A stretch of DNA of 64,000 nucleotides from Amedibacillus dolichus DSM 3991 (GTDB lineage: Bacteria > Bacillota_I > Bacilli_A > Erysipelotrichales > Erysipelotrichaceae), in contig NZ_DS483477.1 of NCBI RefSeq assembly GCF_000154285.1, forward strand, positions 310,001 to 374,000, read 5' to 3'. Positions 33,828 through 42,142 of this stretch are shown here, in pieces; positions within the stretch are counted from its first letter, which is position 1; each line of letters opens with the position of its first letter. The notes below the pieces were generated by a model. That model was not told where the DNA came from, did not search any database, and was given only the letters and a program-made list of their open reading frames with translations. A program made the translations under genes and the position numbers.

Positions 33828-35426
33828 ATGAAAGAGAAATTTGTCAGCGCAATGCAATCGTTTTCTAAGGCGATAGTTGCGCCAGTGCTTTATTTGCCTG
33901 CAATAGGTTTAATCTTAGTTATTTGTAACTTCATGATCAATCCAAATATTGTTTCTGCTGTTCCATTTTTAGGAAATGAAGTTATACAAACGCTGTTCTC
34001 TGTTATGTATAATGGATTGATGGCTGTGTTTAATAACTTGGGTCCTATCTTTGCGATTGGTGTTGCCTTCGGTTTAGCGAAAAAGAAGAAAGAACATGCC
34101 GCACTTGTTGCATTCCTTTGCTTGTTTATCTTCTGTGCTGCTCAAAGTTCTTTCTTGTCAGCAACTGGAATGATGCATGAAGCAACAGGAAATGGACAAA
34201 GTATGATGTTGGGCTTCCAGATTGTAGATATGGGTGTTTTTCTAGGAATTCTAATAGGTGTTGTGGTTGGATGTCTGCATAATAAATATTGTGATAAAGA
34301 TTTAGGTGAAGTTCTTTCAGTTTATGGTGGTACCAAGTTTGTATTCTTAATTTCAATTCCGATTATGTTAACGATGGCAATTGCTTTTGCTTATTTGTGG
34401 CCACCCGTACAGTCTTGCATCACGGCTATTGCTGAATTCATTTCTACATCAGGAGGTTTAGGTTACTTTACTTTCGGTTTCTTAGAACGTTTATTAATCC
34501 CAACAGGTTTGCATCACTTGATTGGAAGTACTATGTGGTATACTGATCTAGGTGGAGTTGCTACAATAGCTGGAGAAACATATTCAGGTGCTTGGGCAGT
34601 TGCTTTGGCAGAACTAGGTGATCCTAGTGTTACGAAGTTATCTCTAACAACTATTTTTAACAATGTAACTTTGGTAAAAGTATTTGGACTATCTGGTGCA
34701 GGATTAGCAATGTTGCATTGTGCAAAACCAGCATTGAAGAACAAAGCAAAAGCTATATATATTCCAGCAATTCTAACAAGCTGTCTTGCGGCAATCACAG
34801 AGCCGATTGAATTTACTTTCCTATTTGTAAGTCCAATTCTATTCTTGATTCACTCTGTATTGACCGGTATCTTTTTCTATCTATTGTATTTCTTCCAAAT
34901 TACATGTGTTACTGCTGGCGGAATTTTTGAAACATTATTATACAATGTACCGGCAGGTGTTGCAAAAACTGGGTGGCCATGGTTCGTATTGCTTGGTCTA
35001 GTGCAGATGGCAGTGTACTATTTTGTATTCAAATGGTTCATTTTGAAGTTTGATGTTAAAATTCCCGGTAGAGATGATTCTGATGATGTGAAGTTAGTTA
35101 CAAAAAAAGATTATGAAGCTGCGAAAAAGGGTATAGTAGTTGAAACAGGAAATGCGAATGATGATAATACGATAGGTAAAATGATTTATGAAGCCGTAGG
35201 CGGGATTGAAAATATGTGTAATATTGATAATTGCTTTACTCGTTTGCGTATTGTAGTTCGTGATATCACAGTCATTGATGAAGAAAAGTTGAAAGCAACA
35301 GATTCTCGTGGTGTTGTAAAAAGAGGAAATGAAATACAGATTATTTATGGTGTAAATGTAAATAAATTTAGAAAGTATTTGGAAGATTATTTAGAAGCGA
35401 ATGATTTAAAAGTAGGAGGAGAATAA
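33828..35426 (+). CDS. PTS EIICB, alpha-glucoside (MalP/AglA-like)
   Basis: A 532-residue membrane transporter of the glucose-family PTS. The EIIC part (about 1-415) has about ten membrane segments and the substrate-domain signature TEPIEFTFLFVSPILF (about 323-338). The EIIB domain (about 445-532) carries the phosphorylated Cys469 in DNCFTRLRIVV. It would import and phosphorylate a sugar using phosphate from EIIA. The neighbouring GH4 6-phospho-alpha-glucosidase points to maltose or another alpha-glucoside. The gene is transcribed from the licT promoter through the second RAT. Confidence 0.9.
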   Translation: MKEKFVSAMQSFSKAIVAPVLYLPAIGLILVICNFMINPNIVSAVPFLGNEVIQTLFSVMYNGLMAVFNNLGPIFAIGVAFGLAKKKKEHAALVAFLCLFIFCAAQSSFLSATGMMHEATGNGQSMMLGFQIVDMGVFLGILIGVVVGCLHNKYCDKDLGEVLSVYGGTKFVFLISIPIMLTMAIAFAYLWPPVQSCITAIAEFISTSGGLGYFTFGFLERLLIPTGLHHLIGSTMWYTDLGGVATIAGETYSGAWAVALAELGDPSVTKLSLTTIFNNVTLVKVFGLSGAGLAMLHCAKPALKNKAKAIYIPAILTSCLAAITEPIEFTFLFVSPILFLIHSVLTGIFFYLLYFFQITCVTAGGIFETLLYNVPAGVAKTGWPWFVLLGLVQMAVYYFVFKWFILKFDVKIPGRDDSDDVKLVTKKDYEAAKKGIVVETGNANDDNTIGKMIYEAVGGIENMCNIDNCFTRLRIVVRDITVIDEEKLKATDSRGVVKRGNEIQIIYGVNVNKFRKYLEDYLEANDLKVGGE

Positions 35427-35427
35427 G

Positions 35428-36750
35428 ATGAACGCGAAGATTATTACTATTGTTGGTGGAGGGAGTACCTATACACCAGGTGTTGTTAAAGCTATTTTAT
35501 CAAAGAAAGATACATTTCCAGTAAAAGAAATTCGTGCTTACGATATTGATGAAGAACGGCAGAATGATGTAGCAATTATTGTTAATGAAGTTGTAAAGGC
35601 TACTTGTCCTGAATGTAAATTCTTTACAACAACGGATCCAAAAACAGCTTTTGAAAATACAAATTTCGTATTTGCACAGATTCGAGTAGGTAAATATGCA
35701 ATGCGAGAACAAGATGAAAAGATCGCATTGAAACATGGTGCAGTAGGACAGGAAACATGCGGTTGTGGCGGATTAGCGTATGGTTTAAGAACAATTTATC
35801 CAATGGTAGAAATCTTGGATATGGTTGAAAAATATGCTGCTCCTAATCACTGGATCTTAAATTATTCAAACCCGGCGGCAATTGTTGCCTTAGCGCTTAA
35901 AAAGTTACGTCCAAATGCTCGTATCATTAATATTTGTGATATGCCGGTTGCAATTATGAATAGTATGGCAGATATTCTTCATTGCGATCCTCATGATATT
36001 AAACCTGATTACTTTGGTCTAAATCATTTTGGTTGGTTCACTAATATTTGGGTAAATGGTGAAAGCCGTTTTGCAGAATTGAAACAGCATGCTATGCAGC
36101 ATGGTTATCTATGCGATGTACCTGATGAACAACACTGGGAACCTTCATGGGTGCATACATATGGAAACGTAAAACCAATGATGGAACGTTTCCCTGATTA
36201 CCTTCCAAATACATATTTACAGTATTATCTATTAAGTCAGGATATTGTTGATGATTCTAATCCAGATTATACTCGTGCGAATGAAGTTATGGATGGCAGA
36301 GAAAAGACATTGTTTGATGCAATTAAACGCTATAAAGAAACTGGTGCTTATGATGATGGTATGTTTGTAGTTGGTGCTCATGGAACATTCATAGTAGATT
36401 TAGCAGAATCACTATGTAGAGAAAATGGCGGACGTTATTTACTGATTGTTAAAAATGAAGGAGCAATTGCTGATTTACCAGATGATGCAATGGTAGAAAT
36501 TCCTTGTTACGTATCACCAAGAGGGATAGAAAAGATTTCGATTGGTCATATTCCTACTTTCTATAAAGGAATGATTGAACAGCAGTATGCATGCGAAAAA
36601 TGTTTGGTAGAGGGAGCTATGGAAAACTCTTATAATAAAGTATTACAGGCATTTACTTTGAATAAAACAATCAAATCATCAACACAAGCAAAAGCTATTT
36701 TAGATGAAATGATCATAGCTAATAAAGCGTATTGGCCAGAGCTAAAATAA
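35428..36750 (+). CDS. 6-phospho-alpha-glucosidase (GH4)
   Basis: A 440-residue glycosidase of family GH4, which uses NAD+ and a divalent metal in an unusual redox-assisted cleavage. The NAD-binding IVGGGSTYTPG begins at residue 8; metal ligands are the Cys in NICDMP (about 169-174) and His in NHFGWF (about 199-204). The CGCGGLAYGLRT and LNYSNPAA blocks are family typical. The NxCDMP sequence is characteristic of the alpha-specific branch. It should hydrolyse the 6-phosphate product of the upstream EIICB. The ATG is one base after the EIICB stop, with AGGAGGAG as ribosome site. Confidence 0.93.
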   Translation: MNAKIITIVGGGSTYTPGVVKAILSKKDTFPVKEIRAYDIDEERQNDVAIIVNEVVKATCPECKFFTTTDPKTAFENTNFVFAQIRVGKYAMREQDEKIALKHGAVGQETCGCGGLAYGLRTIYPMVEILDMVEKYAAPNHWILNYSNPAAIVALALKKLRPNARIINICDMPVAIMNSMADILHCDPHDIKPDYFGLNHFGWFTNIWVNGESRFAELKQHAMQHGYLCDVPDEQHWEPSWVHTYGNVKPMMERFPDYLPNTYLQYYLLSQDIVDDSNPDYTRANEVMDGREKTLFDAIKRYKETGAYDDGMFVVGAHGTFIVDLAESLCRENGGRYLLIVKNEGAIADLPDDAMVEIPCYVSPRGIEKISIGHIPTFYKGMIEQQYACEKCLVEGAMENSYNKVLQAFTLNKTIKSSTQAKAILDEMIIANKAYWPELK

Positions 36751-36810
36751 ATTTAAAATTAAGACAAGGAGAATGAATATGTGGAACCTACTTAAAAAAA
36801 GAAAAAAGAA

Positions 36811-37245
36811 ATGATTGTATCACCAATACAAGGAAAGCTGATAAATCTATCGATGGTAAAAGATGAAGCTTTCGCTAGCAAGGCGATGGGAGATGGATTT
36901 GCAGTTGAACCTAGTGAAAATAAGATTGTTGCTCCAATCTCTGGGACGATTTGTGCAGTTTTTCCAACGAAGCATGCATTTGGGATTGCAAATGATCATG
37001 CAGAGTTAATTGTACACATTGGTATTGATACAGTTAATCTTAAAGGTGTCGGTTTCCACAGTTTTGTAGAGCAGGGAGAGAAAGTAAAACAAGGTCAAGT
37101 TATTGCAGAAATTGACTTAGATGCTATTACTCAACAAGGCTATGATATTACTACGATGGTTGTTTTTACAGATAATAATGTTCCTAAACTTTTAAAGTTA
37201 AATGAATTTGTTTGTGGGGGTGAAGAAGTTGCAGAACTTGAGTAA
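36811..37245 (+). CDS. PTS EIIA (glucose type), start probably disrupted by a poly-A frameshift
   Basis: A 144-residue Crr-like EIIA. The phosphorylated His pair is visible (VFPTKHAFGI and the active HAELIVHIGIDTVNLKGVGF). The strong ribosome site AAGGAGAATGAAT serves an ATG at 36779, whose frame reads MWNLLKKRKKK then stops at TGA 36812. One added A in the A7 run (36794-36800) would fuse that start with this frame, giving the usual Lys-rich N-terminus before IVSPIQGKL. As written, translation must begin at ATG 36811 with a poor ribosome site, or use slippage. It supplies phosphate to the EIICB. Confidence 0.85.
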   Translation: MIVSPIQGKLINLSMVKDEAFASKAMGDGFAVEPSENKIVAPISGTICAVFPTKHAFGIANDHAELIVHIGIDTVNLKGVGFHSFVEQGEKVKQGQVIAEIDLDAITQQGYDITTMVVFTDNNVPKLLKLNEFVCGGEEVAELE

Positions 37246-37456
37246 ATTAAACTTTCAATCATTTAAGACTATAGTATTAAGTGTTTTATCCTTTGCGATA
37301 AGTTATTTGTCACCTATCATTGGTATTATTATCGTATATTGTGAAAATAAGAAAAAGACAACTTCAAAGTATAAAAAAGCTGCAATAGCGGGTATTGTGC
37401 TTGCCTTACTGTTGTTTACGATTAACTATTTCATCTATAGTTTTACAGTGAAATGA
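37229..37456 (+). CDS. Small two-helix membrane protein
   Basis: About 75 residues, beginning at a TTG at 37229 after GGGGGTG (37216-37222), and overlapping the last codons of the EIIA gene. It has two hydrophobic helices (about VLSVLSFAISYLSPIIGIIIVY and AAIAGIVLALLLFTINYFIY) separated by a Lys-rich loop (CENKKKTTSKYKKA). It is the last gene of the PTS operon, ahead of a strong terminator. The GTG at 37220 is an alternative start. Function is unknown; it resembles DUF4190-like small membrane proteins. Confidence 0.55.
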   Translation: MQNLSKLNFQSFKTIVLSVLSFAISYLSPIIGIIIVYCENKKKTTSKYKKAAIAGIVLALLLFTINYFIYSFTVK

Positions 37457-37476
37457 TAAAAATTTATTAAAAGCTT

Positions 37477-37516
37477 AAAAAGCCTTTCTGATTCTTTATT
37501 TAGAAAGGCTTTTCCT
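37477..37516. terminator. Bidirectional terminator of the PTS operon and the convergent M15/PG-binding gene
   Basis: AAAAGCCTTTCT pairs with AGAAAGGCTTTT, a 12-bp perfect stem; T-rich on the plus strand. Confidence 0.85.
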
Positions 37517-37518
37517 AT

Positions 37519-38199
37519 TCATGGATCGATAACGGTTGGTGTTCTTCCAATTCCGACTGCTTCATCAACGAGACGTGTCCAAGTATTACAACCGGCAATT
37601 CCATCGGCACGCAGGTTGTTGTTGCGTTGAAAAGAAATTAAAGCATTTCGTGTATTGTTTCCAAATGCACCATCAAGTGTGTAGGTGTTATAACCTAATG
37701 CGTTTAAGGCATCTTGAAGAACTAGCACATATACACCACGACTTCCGATGCGTAAAGTTGGGTAGCCTGCTCGACATGCCGGAGGTCCTTGACGTTTGTC
37801 AAAGTGAACCCAGGTAGGCGTCATAGAAATTGGTTCCACATAAGACCAAACATCAAGATTTCTGGCAGTGTTGTAAATGCGATTTCTTTCTTGCTGTGTC
37901 AAGGCTTGTCCTACATCAAAAGAAACTCCGGCATAGTGTTGCGATTGTCTCCCATGTCCTCCTTCCCAAATACGTTTAAATGCGTAACGAAAAGGAATCG
38001 GCGCACCATAACTGCGCCTTGTTGCATTCCATGCTTCCATAGCAGCGGTTGTAGACCATAGGACAGTGGAACGTGAAGAACCTCGAAACTCACCGACTGT
38101 CATTGTCCGACCATATACATAAGGCATAGTGGCACTTTCGTTTAAATGGAAGATTTCCAATGCCTGCGTATCAACGTTATATAGAATGATCTTTGCCAA
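37519..38199 (-). CDS. M15-type peptidase domain with peptidoglycan-binding domain
   Basis: About 226 residues with a TTG start at 38199, supported by AAAGGAG eight bases before. The first about 145 residues form an M15/D-Ala-D-Ala carboxypeptidase-like module: SQHYAGVSFDVGQ (His/Asp zinc ligands) and WVHFDKRQ (third His). The C-terminal about 65 residues are a PG_binding_1 domain (LRIGSRGVYVLVLQDALNALG ... DGAFGNNTRNALISFQRNN ... DGIAGCNTWTRL). No signal peptide is evident, so it may be exported by a non-classical route or be a spore or lysis enzyme. It shares the PG-binding module with the gene at 45016. Confidence 0.78.
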   Translation of the reverse strand: MAKIILYNVDTQALEIFHLNESATMPYVYGRTMTVGEFRGSSRSTVLWSTTAAMEAWNATRRSYGAPIPFRYAFKRIWEGGHGRQSQHYAGVSFDVGQALTQQERNRIYNTARNLDVWSYVEPISMTPTWVHFDKRQGPPACRAGYPTLRIGSRGVYVLVLQDALNALGYNTYTLDGAFGNNTRNALISFQRNNNLRADGIAGCNTWTRLVDEAVGIGRTPTVIDP

Positions 38200-38321
38200 A
38201 ATTTTTTCTCCTTTCAATTTATTTTATGGTTCTTATTTCAAAAAGAATAGGTGTTTGTTGGATATAAAAGCTTTGTGTTGAAAAGCAATCAATATATTTA
38301 TGAAAGTAAAAAATATATATA

Positions 38322-38352
38322 CAAAAAAAGCCTTTTAATAAAGGCCTTATTT
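38322..38352 (-). terminator. Terminator after tRNA-Gly
   Basis: On the minus strand GCCTTT pairs with AAAGGC around ATTA, followed by a T-run. Confidence 0.65.
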
Positions 38353-38358
38353 ATTTAA

Positions 38359-38432
38359 TGGAGCGGGTGATGAGAATCGAACTCACGTAGTCAGCTTGGA
38401 AGGCTGAAGTTCTACCATTGAACTACACCCGC
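38359..38432 (-). tRNA. tRNA-Gly (anticodon TCC)
   Basis: On the minus strand GCGGGTG pairs with CACCCGC. The D arm (TAGTTCAATGG), anticodon loop with TCC in CTTCCAA, and T arm GTTCGATTC are in place. The discriminator is T and the CCA end is encoded. 74 bases. Confidence 0.96.
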
Positions 38433-38459
38433 ATCTTTGTTGCTTAATAAATATACTAC

Positions 38460-38776
38460 ACTTTTATTGATATTTCAATACTTTTTTTGAAAAAAATAAA
38501 AAAATTATGAATCCATAAATATTGTATCTGACATTCATTTACATTTTAATTCATTATTGTTATTTTCTCATATTATTTCTGATTTATGAATCGACTGGTA
38601 ATAGTAACTTTTTTTTATTTCTTTACTGCTTTTACCATATGAATTTATTTATCTTCCTTTTCTATCGTGTTATAATAATATGCGTTCGATAAGAGAGGAA
38701 ATCGTTATGGAATTTGTTGTACTTACTAAAGTTGTACTTACTAAAGAAGAATGCGCTTCCTTTTTCAATTCCTTCC
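38460..38776. other. A/T-rich stretch without a gene, with a 15-base tandem duplication
   Basis: No coding frame with a ribosome site was seen. GTTGTACTTACTAAA is present twice in tandem at about 38716-38745, just before the IS3 remnant. Otherwise only A/T-rich sequence. Confidence 0.5.
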
Positions 38777-38970
38777 ATCTTCAAAATTTTGGACAGTCTG
38801 TGGAATAGATGGTTGAATAAACAAAAAATAACAGACTATAATCATGCTTATAGATTGGTATTTGAATTTTTAGAAGGGTTTTATAATACTGTACGAATTT
38901 ACTTACATTCGACTATCACTCGCCTAATCAATTTGAACAAAACTATTTAAATAACGACGCTTTTTATTAA
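38777..38970 (+). pseudogene. IS3/IS150-family transposase remnant (3' end, frameshifted)
   Basis: In one frame WNRWLNKQKITDYNHAYRLV, then FEFLEGFYNTVRIYLH, follows the end of IS3-type integrase domains (normally FExIExFYNxxRIHSxL). After a one-base shift the frame continues FDYHSPNQFEQNYLNN, matching the conserved YxSPxxFE ending. The frame change and the lack of the upstream DDE domain mark it as a decayed fragment. No inverted repeats were identified. Confidence 0.6.
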
Positions 38971-39052
38971 ATTCTTATCTTTTAGTTGTCCGTAATCTTG
39001 ACATAGTACTAGATATTCCATATCTTGCTTATAAGTGGAGGTGATTGTATTA

Positions 39053-39649
39053 ATGTGTGGAAGATATTATTTTATGTGGAAGAATAACCAAGCTTTTCAT
39101 GAATTACGAAGAAAAGTAGAACAGTATGCTCTATGTGAATATGCCAAGGAAGAGGTATTTCCATCACAGAATGCTTTGGTGTTGATTGAAGAAGGAGATA
39201 GCTATCGCCCTATAATAATGAAATGGGGAATGGGGACTTCAAATAGCCAGCTTGTAATTAACGCTAGAGAGGAAAGTGTTAAGGAACGTGTGATGTTTAG
39301 AAATGATTATAATCACCGTTGTTTGATTCCTTGTAATGGTTTTTATGAATGGGTAAATAGTACTAACGGAAAGCAGAAGATCTTAATTACGAAAAAGGAT
39401 CATGAGCTAATTTATCTTGCTGGATTTTATAACAGACAAAACGAATTTGTCATATTGACTGCAAATTCTGAAAAAGAGATGCGAAGCATTCATGAACGTA
39501 CACCTTTGATTGTTACACAAGATAAAATATCAGCCTTTTTACATAAAAATGTAAACCCAAAGGTTGATAATGATAATTTAAGAATACAGCAAGTTCCAAT
39601 CCAACATAAACAAGAACAATTATCGTTGTTTAAAGATTTTGAGGTGTAA
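39053..39649 (+). CDS. SRAP/HMCES-family abasic-site processing protein (YedK-like)
   Basis: A 198-residue protein of the SOS-response-associated peptidase family, which caps abasic sites in single-stranded DNA through a thiazolidine link to Cys2. The sequence starts MCGRYYF, so Cys2 is in place after Met removal. The conserved INAREES, RCLIPCNGFYEW and IHERTPLIV (catalytic His) blocks are present. The ATG at 39053 is fixed by the Cys2 requirement and the GGAGGTGAT ribosome site. It overlaps closely with the following ABC permease gene; no functional link to that is evident. Confidence 0.93.
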   Translation: MCGRYYFMWKNNQAFHELRRKVEQYALCEYAKEEVFPSQNALVLIEEGDSYRPIIMKWGMGTSNSQLVINAREESVKERVMFRNDYNHRCLIPCNGFYEWVNSTNGKQKILITKKDHELIYLAGFYNRQNEFVILTANSEKEMRSIHERTPLIVTQDKISAFLHKNVNPKVDNDNLRIQQVPIQHKQEQLSLFKDFEV

Positions 39650-39650
39650 T

Positions 39651-40391
39651 ATGAAAAAATATAGGACGATTAGCTCTGTTTTTGTGTTATTTATTTTATG
39701 GCAATTGATTGCATCGCAAATGAATAATGATTTTCTTTTTCCTTATCCTTATGATGTTATAAATCGAATGCTAGAACAATTAGTAGATCCATCATTTTAT
39801 CAAAATGTAGCATTGACGATCATACGCTCCTCGTTAGGTTTGTGTTTTGCTTTTGGTTTAGCGTTTTTATGCGCTTATGCCAGCTATCATTCTACGGTTT
39901 TCTATGATTTGTTTTATCCGATTTTGTTACTTACTCGGAGTGTCCCTAATGTTGCTTATATCATTATTGTACTTGTCTGGTTTGGATCTGAAAAGAGCTC
40001 AGCAATTGTGAGTTTCCTTATTATCTTTCCAACTATTTTTGCCTCTCTGTATCATGGATTACGTTATATGGACGAAAACTTATCTAAGGTTTTGCAGCTT
40101 TATCCGGAAAAAACAAGCTATCGACTATGGAAGGTATATATCCCATTATTAAAAACAGAGATGATTAGTTCCTTTTCAAATGGGCTGTCTTTAACGTTTA
40201 AGGTAGGCGTTATGGCTGAAATTTTAGGACAAGTACAATTTGGAATTGGCAGACAATTAAATCTTTGCCGTATCACAAGTGATATGGTAGGGATTTTTGC
40301 TTGGACCTTATGGATCATTTTAATTTTATTAAGCATTGAATTGTTGGTTCATAGCATATTTTATCTTCATAGAAAAAAGCAGGCAGATTGA
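39651..40391 (+). CDS. ABC transporter permease (SsuC/TauC/ThiX-like), orphan
   Basis: A 246-residue inner-membrane permease with about six helices and the EAA-type loop MAEILGQVQFGIGRQLN (about 183-199). This is the sort of permease used for nitrate, sulfonates, taurine or thiamine precursors. No ATPase or binding protein is encoded next to it, which is unusual as such genes normally occur in three-gene sets. The ATG follows GAGGTG, which overlaps the end of the SRAP gene. The next gene is on the opposite strand. Confidence 0.8.
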   Translation: MKKYRTISSVFVLFILWQLIASQMNNDFLFPYPYDVINRMLEQLVDPSFYQNVALTIIRSSLGLCFAFGLAFLCAYASYHSTVFYDLFYPILLLTRSVPNVAYIIIVLVWFGSEKSSAIVSFLIIFPTIFASLYHGLRYMDENLSKVLQLYPEKTSYRLWKVYIPLLKTEMISSFSNGLSLTFKVGVMAEILGQVQFGIGRQLNLCRITSDMVGIFAWTLWIILILLSIELLVHSIFYLHRKKQAD

Positions 40392-40434
40392 TACAAAATG
40401 CTGTGAAAATTAATATGACGTATAGGATCAATGC

Positions 40435-41238
40435 TTAATCGTTAATGCAACCAATATGCAGAAGTCCTTTGTATATTCCGTCTTGATCGGTAGATGATGT
40501 TACGTAATCAGCCCTTTCTTTGATTTCTGCTACTGCATTACCCATAGCGATCGAATAGCCGGCTGTTTCCATCATACTAATATCATTATAGTTATCACCA
40601 AAACATATAACATCTTCTCTCTTTACGTTCAAATGCTGCATTAACTCACTTAAAGCACTTCCTTTTGTGCAACCTTTTACTGCAACATCAAACCCATCTT
40701 CACAATAACTTGTAAAGCTCATACGGGGGTGTTGAGAAAAGGCAGCTTTAACTATTTTTGGATCTGCATGAATACAGGCGGCTAGCACCTCCTCATCTTT
40801 TAAATGATGGTTTTGTAAAGGGCAATCCACAAAAATTTCTTGTCCGATATCGCTATTCATTTGACCTTCAAGCCAATTGATCTTTTCACTGTGTTGATAT
40901 AAATACATACCATCTTTGAATTTCAAAACCAATCCGGCTTCATGAGCATTTGCGAAATCAACTAGGTCTTGAATATCCTCTTTAGCAAGGACATGTTTTT
41001 TTATGATTTGTTTTTTGTTGTTGGTCAGCACTCCACCGGACATGGAAATAATATAATCAGCAGTTAGCTCATCAAGAGCTTTTCCTAGTCCATAAAAAGC
41101 ACGACCACTGGCAATAACAAAGATATGACCGTTTTCTTTTGCTTTTTTTATCGATGCAATAGCTGAGCTTGGGATTTCATGATGAACCATATCATAAAGT
41201 GTTCCATCTACATCAAAAACTAATACTTTTTGTTGCAT
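40435..41238 (-). CDS. Cof-type HAD-IIB sugar-phosphate phosphatase
   Basis: A 267-residue cytoplasmic HAD hydrolase. Motif I DVDGTLYD (9-16; nucleophile Asp9), motif II at about SGG, and motif III/IV GDNYNDISMMETAGYSIAMGNA (about 216-237) are all present, with the IIB cap between. It belongs to the Cof/YidA group that dephosphorylates sugar phosphates and cofactors such as FMN or PLP; the exact substrate is not readable. The ATG follows GGAGGAAACGT. Convergent with the ABC permease gene. Confidence 0.9.
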   Translation of the reverse strand: MQQKVLVFDVDGTLYDMVHHEIPSSAIASIKKAKENGHIFVIASGRAFYGLGKALDELTADYIISMSGGVLTNNKKQIIKKHVLAKEDIQDLVDFANAHEAGLVLKFKDGMYLYQHSEKINWLEGQMNSDIGQEIFVDCPLQNHHLKDEEVLAACIHADPKIVKAAFSQHPRMSFTSYCEDGFDVAVKGCTKGSALSELMQHLNVKREDVICFGDNYNDISMMETAGYSIAMGNAVAEIKERADYVTSSTDQDGIYKGLLHIGCIND

Positions 41239-41469
41239 ACGTTTCCTCCATATTCCTGCTTTCTATTTTGGATTAAAGCTACTTGACATAAAAGCCTTTA
41301 GTATTTCATGACAGTTGCAGCTCTTTCAGAACCCTAATATAAGCAGTTTGTCTTTTCATAATTGAATTTCCAATCTATTATAACATAACTTATTTTTGAC
41401 GAATCTTAAAATTTGTAAGGTATAAAAAGTATTTTTATACACATAATAAGCTTGACAGGAGGTTGGAAT
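41239..41469. other. Intergenic region between the HAD and lipoprotein genes
   Basis: No gene seen. A TTGACG (41396-41401) with TATAAA (41421-41426) at a long 19-base spacer is the likely promoter of the downstream lipoprotein. Confidence 0.4.
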
Positions 41470-42018
41470 ATGAAAAAAATAATTATTGTATGTGCTAGTT
41501 TGGCTTTGACAGCAGGAATGCTTGGAGGGTGTAGTAATAAAAATGATAAGGCGGTTGAAAATACTGTTAATCGTTCAAGCGACTATGTGAAAAAAGATAT
41601 TGAAAAAAATGCTAGAAAAACAAAAAACGATGTAGAAGAAAGTATTGACCACATGATGAAGTATTTAAAAGATGAAGGTGTTGTGTATGAAAATATGCAG
41701 AATATCGATCAGATCGATTTTGCTGCCCATGAAGGTCGAAGCTTTGAAATTAACGGAAATAAGGTTTACTTATATCGTGTAAAGTCAGAAGATGAAAACA
41801 TGAAGAAGCTCTTACGACAAGCAGAGGAAACAGGACGTGTTAAGGTGCGTATTGATAATAAAGAAAAAGAATATATGGCACAGGTAAATGGCACGTATCT
41901 GATGCTATATGATCAAAATGTGAAGGCAGATGATCTTCAGCGTGTTTTCCCTAATTATTCACAAGGAAATCTACAAGAAACAAATCCTTATCAAGACCAA
42001 AGTATGAAGGACGAATAG
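41470..42018 (+). CDS. Lipoprotein of unknown function
   Basis: A 182-residue lipoprotein: signal peptide with lipobox LGGC (about Cys19) followed by a Lys/Asn-rich linker (SNKNDKAVENTVN). The mature part has a helical region (DIEKNARKTKNDVEESIDHMMK) and then a beta-rich region (FEINGNKVYLYRVKSEDENMKKLL ... YMAQVNGTYLMLYD). I recognise no family. The ATG at 41470 follows AGGAGGTTGG. A terminator follows closely, so it is monocistronic. It would be anchored in the outer leaflet. Confidence 0.6.
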   Translation: MKKIIIVCASLALTAGMLGGCSNKNDKAVENTVNRSSDYVKKDIEKNARKTKNDVEESIDHMMKYLKDEGVVYENMQNIDQIDFAAHEGRSFEINGNKVYLYRVKSEDENMKKLLRQAEETGRVKVRIDNKEKEYMAQVNGTYLMLYDQNVKADDLQRVFPNYSQGNLQETNPYQDQSMKDE

Positions 42019-42042
42019 CCAGATGTATATCTGGTTTTTCTT
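42017..42042 (+). terminator. Terminator of the lipoprotein gene
   Basis: GCCAGAT pairs with ATCTGGT around GTAT, followed by T-rich sequence. Confidence 0.8.
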
Positions 42043-42142
42043 TACTTTTTACAAATAAAATGCCATAATTTTCTTAATGTTACGTATATTTGTAACATTA
42101 AGGTTTATTATATGCTTACAAAGAAACTGGAGGTAAGTATAT

